A stretch of DNA of 20,779 bases from VFZS01 sp964353255 (GTDB taxonomy: Bacteria > Acidobacteriota > Terriglobia > Bryobacterales > Bryobacteraceae): NCBI GenBank assembly GCA_964353255.1, contig CAYGVJ010000100.1, forward strand, positions 1 to 20,779, written 5' to 3'. Numbering within the stretch: position 1 is the first letter of the stretch; every line of letters begins with the position of its first letter. Shown here in pieces: positions 6,547 to 16,500 of this stretch. The position numbers and the translations under genes are program-made. The notes beneath the pieces are model-generated. The model was not told the DNA's origin. It searched no databases and saw only the letters and a list, made by a program, of their open reading frames with translations.

Positions 6547-7431
6547 ATGGACCGCAGGTTTCTGACCGTTGTGGGGGTAAGCCTCCTGTTCGCTTTGGTC
6601 ATATCCGGCATCTTCTATCAACTGGTGGCTGCCCGCCGGGGTTCGTCCAGGCCCCAGAGGAGTGAAATGCGGGAAGTGGTGGTGGCGACCAAGCCTCTGT
6701 CATTGGGCCGGGCCATCAAGGCCGAGGATGTTTCCCTGGTGAAGGTCCCGGTAGACCAGTTCCCCCAGGGGGGCTTCAGCAAGGTGGCCGAGATCATCGA
6801 GCGCCCGGTCATCAGTTCCGTGCTGGCCGGGGAGCCCGTCCGGGAGGGGCGCCTGGGCGCGCGCGGTTCGGGTCTGGGGCTGGCGTCCATCATTCCCGTC
6901 GGCATGCGTGCCGTTGCGGTGCGCGTGAACGACGTCGGGGGCGTGGCGGGCTTCGTTCTGCCCGGCATACGGGTGGACGTGCTGGTCACCGGTCGCCCGC
7001 CGGGCCGCGAGGGGACCATTACCAAGACAGCCCTCCAGAACATCCTGGTGTTATCGGCCGGCCAGAACATCGAGCCGGACGCGCGTGGCCAGCCCATCAA
7101 CACTCCGGTGGTGACCCTGCTGGTGACCCCGGAGCAAGCCGAGACCCTGACCCTGGCGGGCAACGAGGGGCGCATCCAACTGGTGCTGCGCAACAGCGGC
7201 GATCAGTCGGTCCAGGCTACCTCGGGTCGGGAAGTCGCCGAACTCTACGGTCTGCCCAGAGCCAGCGCGGCCAAGCCCGAACCGACGGTGGCCCGGCGTG
7301 CATCGGCGCCGAAGCCTGCCCCAGTGGTCGCGCCGCCGCCGCCGGCTACTGAGGAGATCGTGGTGATCCGGGGCAACCAGAGAACCGTGGAGGTCGTTAG
7401 GGCCCACAAGGCCGAGGTGGGGCAGCCATGA
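6547..7431 (+). CDS. cpaB: Flp/Tad pilus assembly protein CpaB (RcpC)
   Basis: This 294-residue periplasmic protein of the Tad machine sits next to the secretin. It has an N-terminal membrane anchor (about residues 6-28), then a SAF-like domain beginning EVVVATKPLSLGRAIKAED and continuing to AGEPVREGRL. The RcpC core follows, with IPVGMRAVAVRVNDVGG, PGIRVDVLVTG, a LQNILVLSAG strand and VTLLVTPEQAETLTLA. The tail is rich in Pro and Ala. A purine-rich AGAGAAGAGG sequence precedes ATG 6547. The stop overlaps the start of cpaC as ATGA. Length and motif order fit the family well. Confidence 0.93.
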   Translation: MDRRFLTVVGVSLLFALVISGIFYQLVAARRGSSRPQRSEMREVVVATKPLSLGRAIKAEDVSLVKVPVDQFPQGGFSKVAEIIERPVISSVLAGEPVREGRLGARGSGLGLASIIPVGMRAVAVRVNDVGGVAGFVLPGIRVDVLVTGRPPGREGTITKTALQNILVLSAGQNIEPDARGQPINTPVVTLLVTPEQAETLTLAGNEGRIQLVLRNSGDQSVQATSGREVAELYGLPRASAAKPEPTVARRASAPKPAPVVAPPPPATEEIVVIRGNQRTVEVVRAHKAEVGQP

Positions 7432-8816
7432 AGCCGACCGCGTGGTGTCTCCAGGCCGCCCTGCTGCTGGGCGCGGCTGCCGGCCAGCCGCCGCAGCAGG
7501 CGCCGCCGCAACCCGTCTTTCAGGAGCTCCGGCTGACGGTCGGCCGGAGCCTGGTGGTGGACTACCCCGCCGATATCGCCCGCATCTCTACCAGCAACCC
7601 GGAAGTGGTGGACGCCGTGGCGGTCTCCCTGCGGGAGGTCCTGCTCAATGCCAAGTCCCAGGGCGCCTCGACGGTGGTTATCTGGACCAAGTCCGGAGAG
7701 CGCAGCTTCTACAGCCTCACTGTGGACCTGAACCTCGACCCCATGCAGAGGCTCCTCCAGGAGACTTTCCCGGGCCTGGACATCCGGGTGCAGGGGGCGC
7801 GCGAGTCGGTCTCGCTGGTCGGGCAAGTTCCCAGCCAGGCGGTGGCGGAGCGCGCCGCGGCCCTGGTGACGCCCATGGCCAAAGCCGTGGTCAACAATCT
7901 TCAGGTGATCGCCCCGGGACCTGAGAAGCAGATCCTCTTGCGGGTCAAGTTCGCCGAGTTGAACCGGAGCGCCGCCAACTCCTTCGGGGTCAACCTGCTG
8001 TCCACCGGCTTCGCCAACACGCCCGGAACGTCCGGCACCAACCAGTTCGGCTTGGGCCAGCAGCCGATCGAGATTACCGGCTCCATTCCCGGGCGGATTG
8101 AGGGCACCGCCTCGAGGTTCACCATCAGCGACGCTTTGAACGTGTTCGCCTTCCGCCCGGACCTGAACCTGGCGGCCTTCATCCGCGCTTTACAGACCCA
8201 GCACCTGCTGCAAATCCTGGCCGAGCCGAACCTGGTGACCACCAATGGCAAGGAGGCCAGTTTCCTGGTGGGCGGGGAATTCCCGGTGCCGGTGGTGCAG
8301 GGCGGCGCCAGCGTGGGCGCGGTGACCATCCAGTTCAAGGAGTTCGGCATCCGCCTGACTTTCCAGCCGACCCTGACCGAGCACAAGACCATCCGGATGT
8401 TCGTGCGGCCCGAGGTTTCCACGATCGACATGGCCAACGCCGTGGTGTTCTCCGGGTTCACTATTCCGGCGCTGGCATCGCGGCGGATGGAGACGCACAT
8501 CGAGCTGGGCGAGGGGCAAAGCTTTCTGATTGCCGGCTTGCTGGATCAGCGCGTCACCGAGAGCCTGTATCGGGTTCCGGGGCTGGCCAACATTCCCATC
8601 CTGGGCTCCCTGTTCAAGAGCCGGCAGGAGAACAAGGCTCGAACGGAGCTGATCGTTATGGTGACGCCGGAGGTCACCACCCCGCAGGCCGCCTCCCAGG
8701 TGAGACCGATGCCGCCGACGCCGAGAGAGTTCTTGACGCCGCTGGCGCCGGAGAAACCCTCCCCTGGCCGCGCGCGGCCCACTCAGGGAGGCAAGTCCGC
8801 AGGGCGCTCTCGATAG
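7428..8816 (+). CDS. cpaC: Tad pilus outer-membrane secretin CpaC (RcpA)
   Basis: This 462-residue protein should form the outer-membrane channel of the Tad pilus. It has a signal peptide (about residues 1-20). An N-terminal pilus-secretin domain follows, with LTVGRSLVVDYPADIARIS and STSNPEVVDAVAVS. A BON-like segment containing VSLVGQVPSQAVAERA comes next. The secretin domain covers about residues 165-425 and includes ILLRVKFAELNRSA, LLQILAEPNLVTTNGKEAS, FLVGGEFPVPV and the closing VPGLANIPILGSLFKS. The family runs 450-520 residues, so this is full length. The tail after residue 430 is basic and Pro-rich. It is coupled to cpaB by a four-base overlap. Confidence 0.95.
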   Translation: MKPTAWCLQAALLLGAAAGQPPQQAPPQPVFQELRLTVGRSLVVDYPADIARISTSNPEVVDAVAVSLREVLLNAKSQGASTVVIWTKSGERSFYSLTVDLNLDPMQRLLQETFPGLDIRVQGARESVSLVGQVPSQAVAERAAALVTPMAKAVVNNLQVIAPGPEKQILLRVKFAELNRSAANSFGVNLLSTGFANTPGTSGTNQFGLGQQPIEITGSIPGRIEGTASRFTISDALNVFAFRPDLNLAAFIRALQTQHLLQILAEPNLVTTNGKEASFLVGGEFPVPVVQGGASVGAVTIQFKEFGIRLTFQPTLTEHKTIRMFVRPEVSTIDMANAVVFSGFTIPALASRRMETHIELGEGQSFLIAGLLDQRVTESLYRVPGLANIPILGSLFKSRQENKARTELIVMVTPEVTTPQAASQVRPMPPTPREFLTPLAPEKPSPGRARPTQGGKSAGRSR

Positions 8817-8840
8817 CGGGCCCGGAGGCCCCTTCTGCTC

Positions 8841-10058
8841 ATGGGTAGGACGGCTAAAAGGACGGTCCCGGAGCTGACGGCGCTCATGATTGCGCCCGAC
8901 CGGGCGCTGGCGCAGCAGTTCAGCGAGACCCTCCCGCTCACGCGCGCCTTTCAGGTTCTGGCGGACCTGAAAAGCTACCCCAGCCGGCAGACCCTGGAAA
9001 TCCGGCTGCGGCAACTCCAGCCCGACGTTCTGCTGCTGGACTTGGCAACGAACCTGGAGGTGGCCGGCGATCTGATCCGGCTGGTTTCCGAAGCAGGCTC
9101 CAACACGCATGTCATCGGTTTGCATACGCGCAACGACTCGGAGGCCATCCTGCGCTCCTTGCGCCTGGGCGCCAGCGAGTTCCTCTACGCCCCCTTCGAC
9201 CCGGGCATTCAGGAGCAGGCGGTGAGTCGTGTGCGGCGCTTGCGACGGCCCGAGGCGCCCCCGGAACGGGAACTGGGCAAGGTCGTGGTTTTCTCCAGCG
9301 CCAAGCCCGGCTCCGGCGCCTCGACCTTGGCGACTCAGATCGCCTTGGCGCTGCGGCGGCTCACCGACAAACGTGTGCTGCTGGCCGACCTGGACCTGGC
9401 GGGGGGCAGTCTGGGTTTCTACCTGAGAGTGCCGGCCGACGGCTCGGTTCTGGAGGCGCTCGAGCAGCAGGAGGGCGTCTCGCCTGCCGCCTGGAGCTCG
9501 CTGGTGGGCCATGCGCACGGGCTGGATGTGCTGGCGGCGCCGGAAGTGCCGGGCAGCGACTTTGTCGAGCCCCGCCGCTTGCACGACCTGCTCGAGCGGG
9601 CGCGACGGCTCTACGACTGGACCGTGCTGGACCTGCCGGCCATCTTCCATCGCACCAGCCTGCTGGCCCTGTCGGAGGCCGACGACGCCTTCCTGGTTTC
9701 GACCTCGGAGTTGCCCAGCCTGCATCTGGCGCGAAGGGCGGTCAGCCTGCTGCTTCAGCTCGGGCTTCCCAAGGAGCGTTTCCGGATGGTGATCAACCGC
9801 GTCGGCAAGCGCGAGGACCTGGGCAACTCCGACATGGAGAGAATCTTCAACTGCCCGGTGCACGCCACCTTCCCCAATGATGGCCTCTCGCTGGACCGGG
9901 TGGTCACCATGGGGCAACCGCTCAGCGGCGAGTGCGCGCTGGGCCGGGCGGTGGAGGACTTCGCGCGGCGGCTGGCCGGCGTGCCCGCCGGGGAGAAGCG
10001 CCGCAGCTCCACGGTACTGGAGGCCCGTCCGGTCCTTTCCGAGAGTTGTGGGGGGTAG
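8841..10058 (+). CDS. cpaE: Tad pilus localisation ATPase CpaE/TadZ
   Basis: This 405-residue protein has a receiver-like N-terminal domain (about 10-135) joined to a MinD/ParA-type ATPase domain (about 145-395). TadZ proteins place the pilus machinery in the cell. The nucleotide loop reads SSAKPGSGASTLATQ (about residues 153-167). The common form is KGGxGTT, so here Pro replaces the first Gly and Ala-Ser the last part. LLADLDLAGGSLGFYL and WTVLDLPAIF follow, matching the family's switch regions. The receiver part has PDVLLLDLATN, which keeps the Asp, but lacks a convincing acidic pair. The gene starts 24 bases after cpaC and ends nine bases before cpaF. Confidence 0.9.
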   Translation: MGRTAKRTVPELTALMIAPDRALAQQFSETLPLTRAFQVLADLKSYPSRQTLEIRLRQLQPDVLLLDLATNLEVAGDLIRLVSEAGSNTHVIGLHTRNDSEAILRSLRLGASEFLYAPFDPGIQEQAVSRVRRLRRPEAPPERELGKVVVFSSAKPGSGASTLATQIALALRRLTDKRVLLADLDLAGGSLGFYLRVPADGSVLEALEQQEGVSPAAWSSLVGHAHGLDVLAAPEVPGSDFVEPRRLHDLLERARRLYDWTVLDLPAIFHRTSLLALSEADDAFLVSTSELPSLHLARRAVSLLLQLGLPKERFRMVINRVGKREDLGNSDMERIFNCPVHATFPNDGLSLDRVVTMGQPLSGECALGRAVEDFARRLAGVPAGEKRRSSTVLEARPVLSESCGG

Positions 10059-10067
10059 GGCAGTTCA

Positions 10068-11429
10068 ATGGCTACGATTGCGGAACGACGACCCACCAAG
10101 CCGGCCAGTTGGGAGGAGCGGCTGTTCATGCGGACCGCGCGACCCAAGGGGCCGCTCCGTACGGAGTGCCAGGAACTGAAGTTCATCCTGCACCGCAAGC
10201 TTTTGGACCGCATCAACCTGGAAGCCCTGGCCAGCATCGACAACCAGCGGGTGCGCGGGGAGGTCCGGCAGGCGCTGATGTCGTTGATCGACGCCGAGCC
10301 CACCTTGCTCAGCTCGCTCGACAAACAGCAGGTCTGCGACGAGGTGCTGGACGAGGTCTTCGGCCTGGGGCCGCTGGAGCCACTGCTGGAAGACCCCACC
10401 ATCTCCGACATCCTGGTGAACACCCACAGCCAGGTTTACGTCGAGCGCAAGGGCATGCTGGAGCTGACCAGCGTCGCCTTCCGCGACAACGGGCACCTGA
10501 TGCGGATCATCGACAAGATCGTCTCCCAGGTGGGGCGCCGCGTGGACGAGTCCACGCCTATGGTGGACGCGCGGCTGGCCGACGGCTCGCGGGTCAACGC
10601 CATCATCCCGCCGCTGGCCGTGGACGGGCCGCTGCTCTCGATTCGCCGCTTCGCGACCGACAGGCTGATGCCCCCGGACCTGGTCGAGCGCCGGAGTCTC
10701 TCGCCGGGCATGATGGAACTGCTCGAGGCCGCCGTGCGGGCCCGGCTGAACCTGGTCATCTCCGGCGGCACCGGCTCCGGCAAGACCACTCTGCTGAACG
10801 CTCTGTCGGCCTTCATCTCCCCCAAGGAGCGCATCATCACCATCGAGGACGCCGCCGAGTTGCAGCTCAAGCAGCCGCACGTGGCGCGGCTGGAGACCCG
10901 CCTCCCCAACCTGGAGGGGCAGGGCGCCGTCCGGCAGCGGGAACTGCTGATCAACTGCCTTCGGATGCGGCCCGACCGCATCATCTGCGGGGAGGTGCGC
11001 GGCGAGGAAGCCCTGGACATGTTGCAGGCTATGAACACCGGCCACGAGGGGTCGCTGACCACCGTTCACGCCAACAGCCCGCGCGACGCCATCTCCCGGC
11101 TGGAGGTGATGGTCAGCTGGGCCTCCACCAACATGCCGGTGGTCTCCATCCGCCAGCAGATCGCCAGCGCCGTGCATCTGCTGGTGCAGGCCGCCCGGCT
11201 GAGCGACGGCGTGCGGCGCGTGGTCAGCATCACCGAGGTGACCGGCATGGAAGGCGAGATGGTCACCTTGCAGGATATCTTCGTGTTCGAACGGCGCGGG
11301 GTCTCTCCCGACGGGCGCGTGCTGGGCAGTTTCTCGGCCACCGGCATCCGCCCCAAGTTTTACGAAAAACTGCTCACCTCCGGCATCCGCCTGCGTTCGG
11401 AGCTGTTCGACGAAGTGGTGGAGGTATGA
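10068..11429 (+). CDS. cpaF: Tad pilus assembly/retraction ATPase CpaF (TadA)
   Basis: This 453-residue type II/IV secretion ATPase powers pilus assembly at the inner membrane. The N-terminal helical domain includes DEVFGLGPLEPLLEDPTISD and ILVNTHSQVYVERKG. Walker A, ISGGTGSGKTTLLNAL, is at about residues 230-245. The Asp box ITIEDAAEL and Walker B RIICGEVRGEEALDMLQAM (about 302-320) follow. NTGHEGSLTTVHANSPRDA is the His-box region that identifies the CpaF group. All catalytic elements are intact. Its place between cpaE and tadB fits the usual Tad order. Confidence 0.96.
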   Translation: MATIAERRPTKPASWEERLFMRTARPKGPLRTECQELKFILHRKLLDRINLEALASIDNQRVRGEVRQALMSLIDAEPTLLSSLDKQQVCDEVLDEVFGLGPLEPLLEDPTISDILVNTHSQVYVERKGMLELTSVAFRDNGHLMRIIDKIVSQVGRRVDESTPMVDARLADGSRVNAIIPPLAVDGPLLSIRRFATDRLMPPDLVERRSLSPGMMELLEAAVRARLNLVISGGTGSGKTTLLNALSAFISPKERIITIEDAAELQLKQPHVARLETRLPNLEGQGAVRQRELLINCLRMRPDRIICGEVRGEEALDMLQAMNTGHEGSLTTVHANSPRDAISRLEVMVSWASTNMPVVSIRQQIASAVHLLVQAARLSDGVRRVVSITEVTGMEGEMVTLQDIFVFERRGVSPDGRVLGSFSATGIRPKFYEKLLTSGIRLRSELFDEVVEV

Positions 11430-11448
11430 GGGGGATCCAGGAGTAGCC

Positions 11449-12423
11449 ATGGTCCTGGTCGTGGTTCTGTTCGTGGTCGTCTGGGTGGGCGCGGTACTGG
11501 CCGGATACCTGTTCTGGAGCGCCCGTCGCAGCATCGACGTGGACCGCATCAAGAACCGTCTGCTGGGCCGCGCCGAGGCCAAAAGGAAAGCCGGGCGCAA
11601 GGGACCGGCCTTGATGCCGGCGGAAGACAAGAGCACCGGCAGGATGATCCTGCACCTGCTGCAACGCTTCCAGTTGAAAGAGCGCTTGAGCACGCTGCTC
11701 GAGCAGGCCGGCCTGAAGTGGCGCGCCGCCCGGCTGATTCACGGCTGCCTGGCGTTGTTTCTGGTCGGCTTTGTCGTCGCCGCCAGCGCCGTGCCCCAGC
11801 CCTACCGCTCCTGGGCCCTGCTGCCCGGCCTGCTGGTCGGTTCCGCGCCGCTGCTGTATGTGCTGCGCAAGCGTGGGGCGCGGCTGCGCAAGTTCGAGGA
11901 GCAGTTCCCCGAAAGTTTGGACTTCATCGCCCGCTCGATGCGGGCCGGCCACGCTTTCACGGTCTCCCTGGAGATGGTCCACAACGAGTTCCCGGAGCCG
12001 CTGGCCGGCGAGTTCCGCCGGGTCTTCGACGAGCAGAACCTGGGACTGCCGCTGGAAACGGCGCTGGAGAAGATGGCCAAGCGCGTGCCTTCCCTCGACG
12101 TGCACTTCTTTGTCTCGGCGGTCCTGTTACAGAAGCGCACCGGCGGCAACCTGGCGGAGCTGCTGGAGAAGCTGGCCACCCTGGTCCGCGAGCGTTTCAA
12201 GCTGCGGGGACGCATCCGGGCCATCAGCGCTCACGGGCGCATGACCGGGAGCGTGCTGTCGGCCATCCCGGCCGGGGTGGCCCTGGTCATGTTCTACGTC
12301 AACCCTTCTTACGTGATGTTTTTCGTCAACGACCCCCTGGGGCACCAGATGGCCGGCGCCTCGATCCTGCTGCAACTCATCGGCTTCGCCATCATCAAGA
12401 AGATCATTACGATCGAGGCTTGA
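11449..12423 (+). CDS. tadB: Tad pilus inner-membrane platform protein TadB
   Basis: This 324-residue protein has an N-terminal membrane span (about 1-23), a pair of spans near residues 100-145, and C-terminal spans. The T2SS F domain reads FEEQFPESLDFIARSMRAGH, FTVSLEMVHNEFPEPL and RTGGNLAELLEKLATLVRER. These are the diagnostic TadB patterns of an inner-membrane platform that works with the CpaF ATPase. AGGAG at 11439-11443 precedes ATG 11449. The tadC gene starts four bases after the stop codon. Confidence 0.94.
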   Translation: MVLVVVLFVVVWVGAVLAGYLFWSARRSIDVDRIKNRLLGRAEAKRKAGRKGPALMPAEDKSTGRMILHLLQRFQLKERLSTLLEQAGLKWRAARLIHGCLALFLVGFVVAASAVPQPYRSWALLPGLLVGSAPLLYVLRKRGARLRKFEEQFPESLDFIARSMRAGHAFTVSLEMVHNEFPEPLAGEFRRVFDEQNLGLPLETALEKMAKRVPSLDVHFFVSAVLLQKRTGGNLAELLEKLATLVRERFKLRGRIRAISAHGRMTGSVLSAIPAGVALVMFYVNPSYVMFFVNDPLGHQMAGASILLQLIGFAIIKKIITIEA

Positions 12424-12426
12424 GAG

Positions 12427-13344
12427 ATGGAACTCTGGATCACCGCGCTTCTGTTTGTCACCCTGGCCGGGCTGCTGATGTTGGTGGGCGTGCGCCTCTG
12501 GGCGCGCCCCAAGGCGGTGCTGGACCGCGTCACCCAGACCGCCGTCGAGACCCGCCAGCCGCAGCCCCATCCCAGCCTGGCCTTCCGCGACCTGCTCCGG
12601 CGGCTGGGCTCGCTCCTGCCAGCCTCCCCCAAAGACGTGACCGTCATGCAGCGCCGGTTGATCCGGGCCGGCTTACGGAGTCCCGGCGCCTTGAAATCGT
12701 TCTACGGCGTCAAGGTGGTCCTGGGCCTGTTGCTGCCGCTGGTGGCCACGCTGGCGCTGGCCGCCGCGGACCTGTCCTCGGAGCGCAAGGCGCTGTTGGT
12801 AGCGATGTGCCTGGCGGCGGGCTTCCTTGGCCCGAACGAATTCGTCCGCATGCGGTCCAAGCGGCGCCAGAAGGCCCTGCGCCGTGGTCTGCCCAACGCT
12901 TTGGACCTGCTGGTGGTGTGCGTCGAGAGCGGCCTGGGGCTGGACCAAGCGATCATGCAGGTGGCCAAGGACCTCGAGCGCGCCCACCCGGAGATCAGCC
13001 AGGAATTCAGTCTGGCCAACCTGGAGTTGCGGGCCGGCAAGCGCCGCGTCGAAGCGCTCCGCAACATGGCGGACCGGAGCGGAGTTGAGGACCTGCGCAA
13101 GCTGGTGGCCGTGCTCATCCAGGCGGACCGCTTCGGCACCGGCATCGCCCAGAGTTTGCGGACCCATTCCGAGTACATGCGGACCCGGTCCCGCCTGAAC
13201 GCCGAAGAGAAAGCCGCCAAGCTGGGCGTGAAGCTGATATTCCCGATTTTCTTCTGCATCCTGCCGTCGCTGTTTGTGGTGACGGTGGGACCGGTGATTG
13301 TGCGCATCGTTCGGGAGCTGCTTCCGATGATGCAGAACATGTGA
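12427..13344 (+). CDS. tadC: Tad pilus inner-membrane platform protein TadC
   Basis: This 305-residue paralogue of TadB is thought to pair with it in the platform. It has an N-terminal span (about 3-21), central spans (about 95-140) and a C-terminal span near IFPIFFCILPSLFVVTVGP. The T2SS F domain contains ALRRGLPNALDLLVVCVESG, LGLDQAIMQVAKDL, and then VAVLIQADRFGTGIAQSLR, the typical TadC segment. It is the last recognised machinery gene here. The next reading frame, a 31-residue membrane peptide, begins 14 bases later with its own strong ribosome-binding site. Confidence 0.94.
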   Translation: MELWITALLFVTLAGLLMLVGVRLWARPKAVLDRVTQTAVETRQPQPHPSLAFRDLLRRLGSLLPASPKDVTVMQRRLIRAGLRSPGALKSFYGVKVVLGLLLPLVATLALAAADLSSERKALLVAMCLAAGFLGPNEFVRMRSKRRQKALRRGLPNALDLLVVCVESGLGLDQAIMQVAKDLERAHPEISQEFSLANLELRAGKRRVEALRNMADRSGVEDLRKLVAVLIQADRFGTGIAQSLRTHSEYMRTRSRLNAEEKAAKLGVKLIFPIFFCILPSLFVVTVGPVIVRIVRELLPMMQNM

Positions 13345-13357
13345 AAGGAGCCAAAGA

Positions 13358-13453
13358 ATGGACACCACGACCGTCCGAATCGTTTGCGCCGTAATTGCGG
13401 TGCTGCTGGTGGTCCTGATCGTGATGCGCCGCAAGCGCAAGCAGACTGAGTAA
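13358..13453 (+). CDS. 31-residue single-span membrane peptide after tadC
   Basis: The frame encodes MDTTTVRIVCAVIAVLLVVL, then IVMRRKRKQTE. One hydrophobic helix (about residues 7-23) is followed by a strongly basic tail, so the N-terminus should face outward. AAAGGAG at 13344-13350 stands seven bases before ATG 13358, one of the best ribosome-binding sites in the window, which is the main reason to believe it is translated. It is not a Flp pilin, having no prepilin cleavage motif or Glu-Tyr pair. It has no LPXTG-type sorting signal. Its place directly after tadC suggests a role with the Tad platform, but the function is unknown. Confidence 0.65.
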   Translation: MDTTTVRIVCAVIAVLLVVLIVMRRKRKQTE

Positions 13454-13574
13454 ACGGGCCGGGCGAGGACTTGCCGGCAGGTGGAACAGGCATGCTGCCT
13501 GGCTGTCGGCGGTTCTCCTGCGGATCCGGGAAACCACGCGGCTCCGCGAAGGGGCCGGAGAGGAGCGAGAACTC

Positions 13575-16500
13575 ATGAAGGGGTGGCATAGTGTGGCCGG
13601 GCGTCTGGCAGGTTGGGGTCTGGCGGGCCTGCTGGCGCTTCTGCCGGTGGCTCGCGCCACGGGCGGCACATTTGGGACCGTGGTGCCCCTACGGGGCCAT
13701 GCGTCGGATCTGGCTTTGGACGAGCGGCGCGGGGTAGTCTATGTGGCCAATCTCACCGCCAACCGCATTGAGGTCGTCTCGCTGGCCGACCGGACTCTCC
13801 GGTCCCCCATCGGCGTGCCCTGGCAGCCCAGCGCGATCGCCCTGTCGCCGGACGGCCGCTACCTGGTGGTGACGCACTACTGGAATTTCCAGCCCTCGAG
13901 CCCGCCGCCGGTAACGGTGGTGGATCTGGACGCCAACGTCGCCAGCACCTACACGCTGGGCCTGCTGGGGCTGACGGTGACTTTTGTGGGGCCGAACGAA
14001 GCGCTCATTTTGACCACGACGGACTTCCGGCTGCTGGATCCGGTCACGGGCCGCATCCAGGTCCTGGACTCCGTCGCCGGGGTCATCGCCAAGACCTTGC
14101 CGCAGCTAGCCCCGAGTTTCCCGCCTGATTTCGTGCGGGCCAGCGCCGCGATTTCCGGAGACGGGCAGTGGGTCTTCGGAGTAGCCGAAGCCGAAGTCGG
14201 GGAGTCCTCGAACGCCACGCTGCACTACCGCTACCGGGTGGCCACGCGGGAACTGGCGGCCATTACTATCACCGCCAGTCCGCCGCTGGGTCCCCGAGTG
14301 GTCAGCGTCAACCAGGACGGCAGCGCTTACATGGTGGGCTGGGCGATGTTCGACCGGCGCGGTGTGGTCCTGGCGCAGATCAGGAACGCCCTGGGCGCCA
14401 TGGCGGTGGGGAGCCACGCGATCGACTCGGTGGGGGGCATCGCCTACGTTCAGGTGCCGGAGACTCCGTCTACCAGCGGCCAGACGCCGGCGCCGCCACA
14501 GCTGGCCATCGTGGAAGCCGACAACCTGGCGCTGCGGGAGCGGCTCAAGTTGCCCGAGAACCTGGCCGGCAAGTCGGTGCTGAGCGCTGACGGCAAGGTC
14601 ATGTACGCGATCTCCGCGAGCGGCCTGACGATTCTTCCGGTGGGCTCGCTTGCCAATAGCCCGCGCGTGACCGCGCTCCAGGAGGATGTCCTCCTGCAAG
14701 GCAATCTGTGCGACCGCGGGGTGCTCACGCAGGAGATCGACTTGGTGGACCCCGGTGGCGGCGCCACCGATTTCCGGCTCTCGACAAGCACTGAAGGCAT
14801 CGCCCTCGAGCCGGCCTCCGGGGTGACGCCGGCGAAGGTGCGGATCGCCGTGAACATGAACGCGTTTCAAAACCTGCGGGGCACCGCCGTGGCCACCCTG
14901 GGAATACAATCCTCCGCGGCAGTCAACCTGCCCCCGCCGGTGCGGCTGTTGATCAACAACCGGGAGCCGGACCAGCGCGGCACCGTCATCAACGTTCCGG
15001 GCAAGCTGGTGGATGTCCTGGCCGACCCCTTCCGCGACCGCTTCTACATCCTGCGCCAGGACAAGAACCAGGTGCTGGTCTTCCGCGGTTCGGACTTCCT
15101 CCAGATCGCCACCTTCCGCACCGGCAGCACCCCCACGCAGATGGCCATCACTCTGGACGGCAGCTACCTGCTGGTGGGCGCCGATGACTCGCAGATCGTC
15201 AGCGTCTATGACCTGACCCGCATGCAGGCGACGACGCCGGTGGCCATGCCCTCGGGGCACTACCCACGCTCGGTCGCCGCCTCGGCCGGGGCCATCCTGG
15301 CGGCTTCGCGGGTAGTGGGCCCGGCGCACACCATCGACCGGGTGAACCTGTATACCCGCTGGGCCATCACGCTGCCCAGCTTGGGAGTATGGGAGAACAA
15401 GATCAACCTCAACACGATGCTGGCGACGACGCCGTCGGGCGGGGCGATCCTGGGGGCCATGGCCGACGGCAACGTGCTGCTGTTCAGCGCTGCGGCCGAC
15501 ACCTTCACGCTATGGCGGAAGGACTTCACGGAACTGTCCGGGGCCTACGCGGCCGAGAACGACTACTCCGTGGTGGGGGCCGCGCTGCTTAACCCTTCGC
15601 TGGTGCCCATCCGGACGCTGGAGACCAACACCGGAACGCCTTCCGGCTTCGCCTTCCTGGATGGCTACGGGCTGAAGACGAACGCGATGGCCGGCCCGGG
15701 ACCGGGAGTGGTGCAGAGAGTCGATCTGGCCCGCGGCGACAGCCTGGGGCCCACGCGCATGGTGGAAGCGCCGCTGGTGAGCGACACGAACACGGTGTTC
15801 ACGCGCACGCTGGCGCCGCTGGCCAACCGCCAGGCCATCATCTCGCTCACCACCTCGGGTTTCGTCGCGCTGCCCTGGAACTATGACGCGGCGGTGCCCT
15901 TGCCGCGGCTGGAGCGCGTGGTCAACGTTGCTGACTCCAGCGCGGCGGTGGCTTCCGGGGGGCTGGTCAGCATTCTCGGAACGGGTCTGAGCCCGGTTAC
16001 CGTCGCCACCAGCCAGCTCCCTCTGCCCACAGCCCTGGCGCAATCGTGTCTCACGGTGAACGGGCTTCTGGCGCCCATGAGCTCGCTGGCCCCCACTGAG
16101 ATACGGGCGCAGCTTCCTTATCAGATTGTCGGCAACGCCACGCTGATCCTGAGAACCCCCGCGGCGGTAAGCAATCAGCTCACCATTAACGTCCGGCCTG
16201 CGGCGCCGAGCGTCTTTCGCAGCGCCACCGCCGGGCCTCAGACCGGCCTGGCCACTGTCTTTCGCGCCGGCAACGGCCAGTTGGTCACGCCCTCCAACCC
16301 CATTCACCCGGAGGACATTATTGTGATCTTTGCCACCGGGATGGGGCAGACTTCGCCGGCACAGGAGGCCGGGGCGCCAGCCCCGGCTGAGCCGCTGGCG
16401 TGGGTGGTGCTGCCGGCTGAACTCAGCCTGGGTGGCGTCGCCTTGCCGGTCTGGTTCGCCGGCCTGGTGCCCGGCCTGGCCGGGGTCTACCAGATCAACG

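Noticed and set aside
6356..6565. 69-codon open frame in the cpaB leader
   Set aside because: It lacks a ribosome-binding site, its start lies within a hairpin, it overlaps the cpaB start and has no recognisable sequence.
8190..9917. 575-codon minus-strand open frame over cpaC and cpaE
   Set aside because: It has low-complexity composition rich in Arg, Gly and Gln and crosses two clearly real plus-strand genes.
9932..11446. 504-codon plus-strand open frame in another phase over cpaF
   Set aside because: The peptide is a Gly/Arg/Ala-rich shadow of cpaF, whose catalytic motifs are all in the other frame.
10065..11693. 542-codon minus-strand open frame over cpaF
   Set aside because: It is the mirror of cpaF and the start of tadB, with no domain and no ribosome-binding support.
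13454..13574. Possible riboswitch or pilin gene in the gap before the propeller gene
   Set aside because: It has only short imperfect stems and a CGCGG/CCGCG pair with a two-base gap; no coding frame or known motif.
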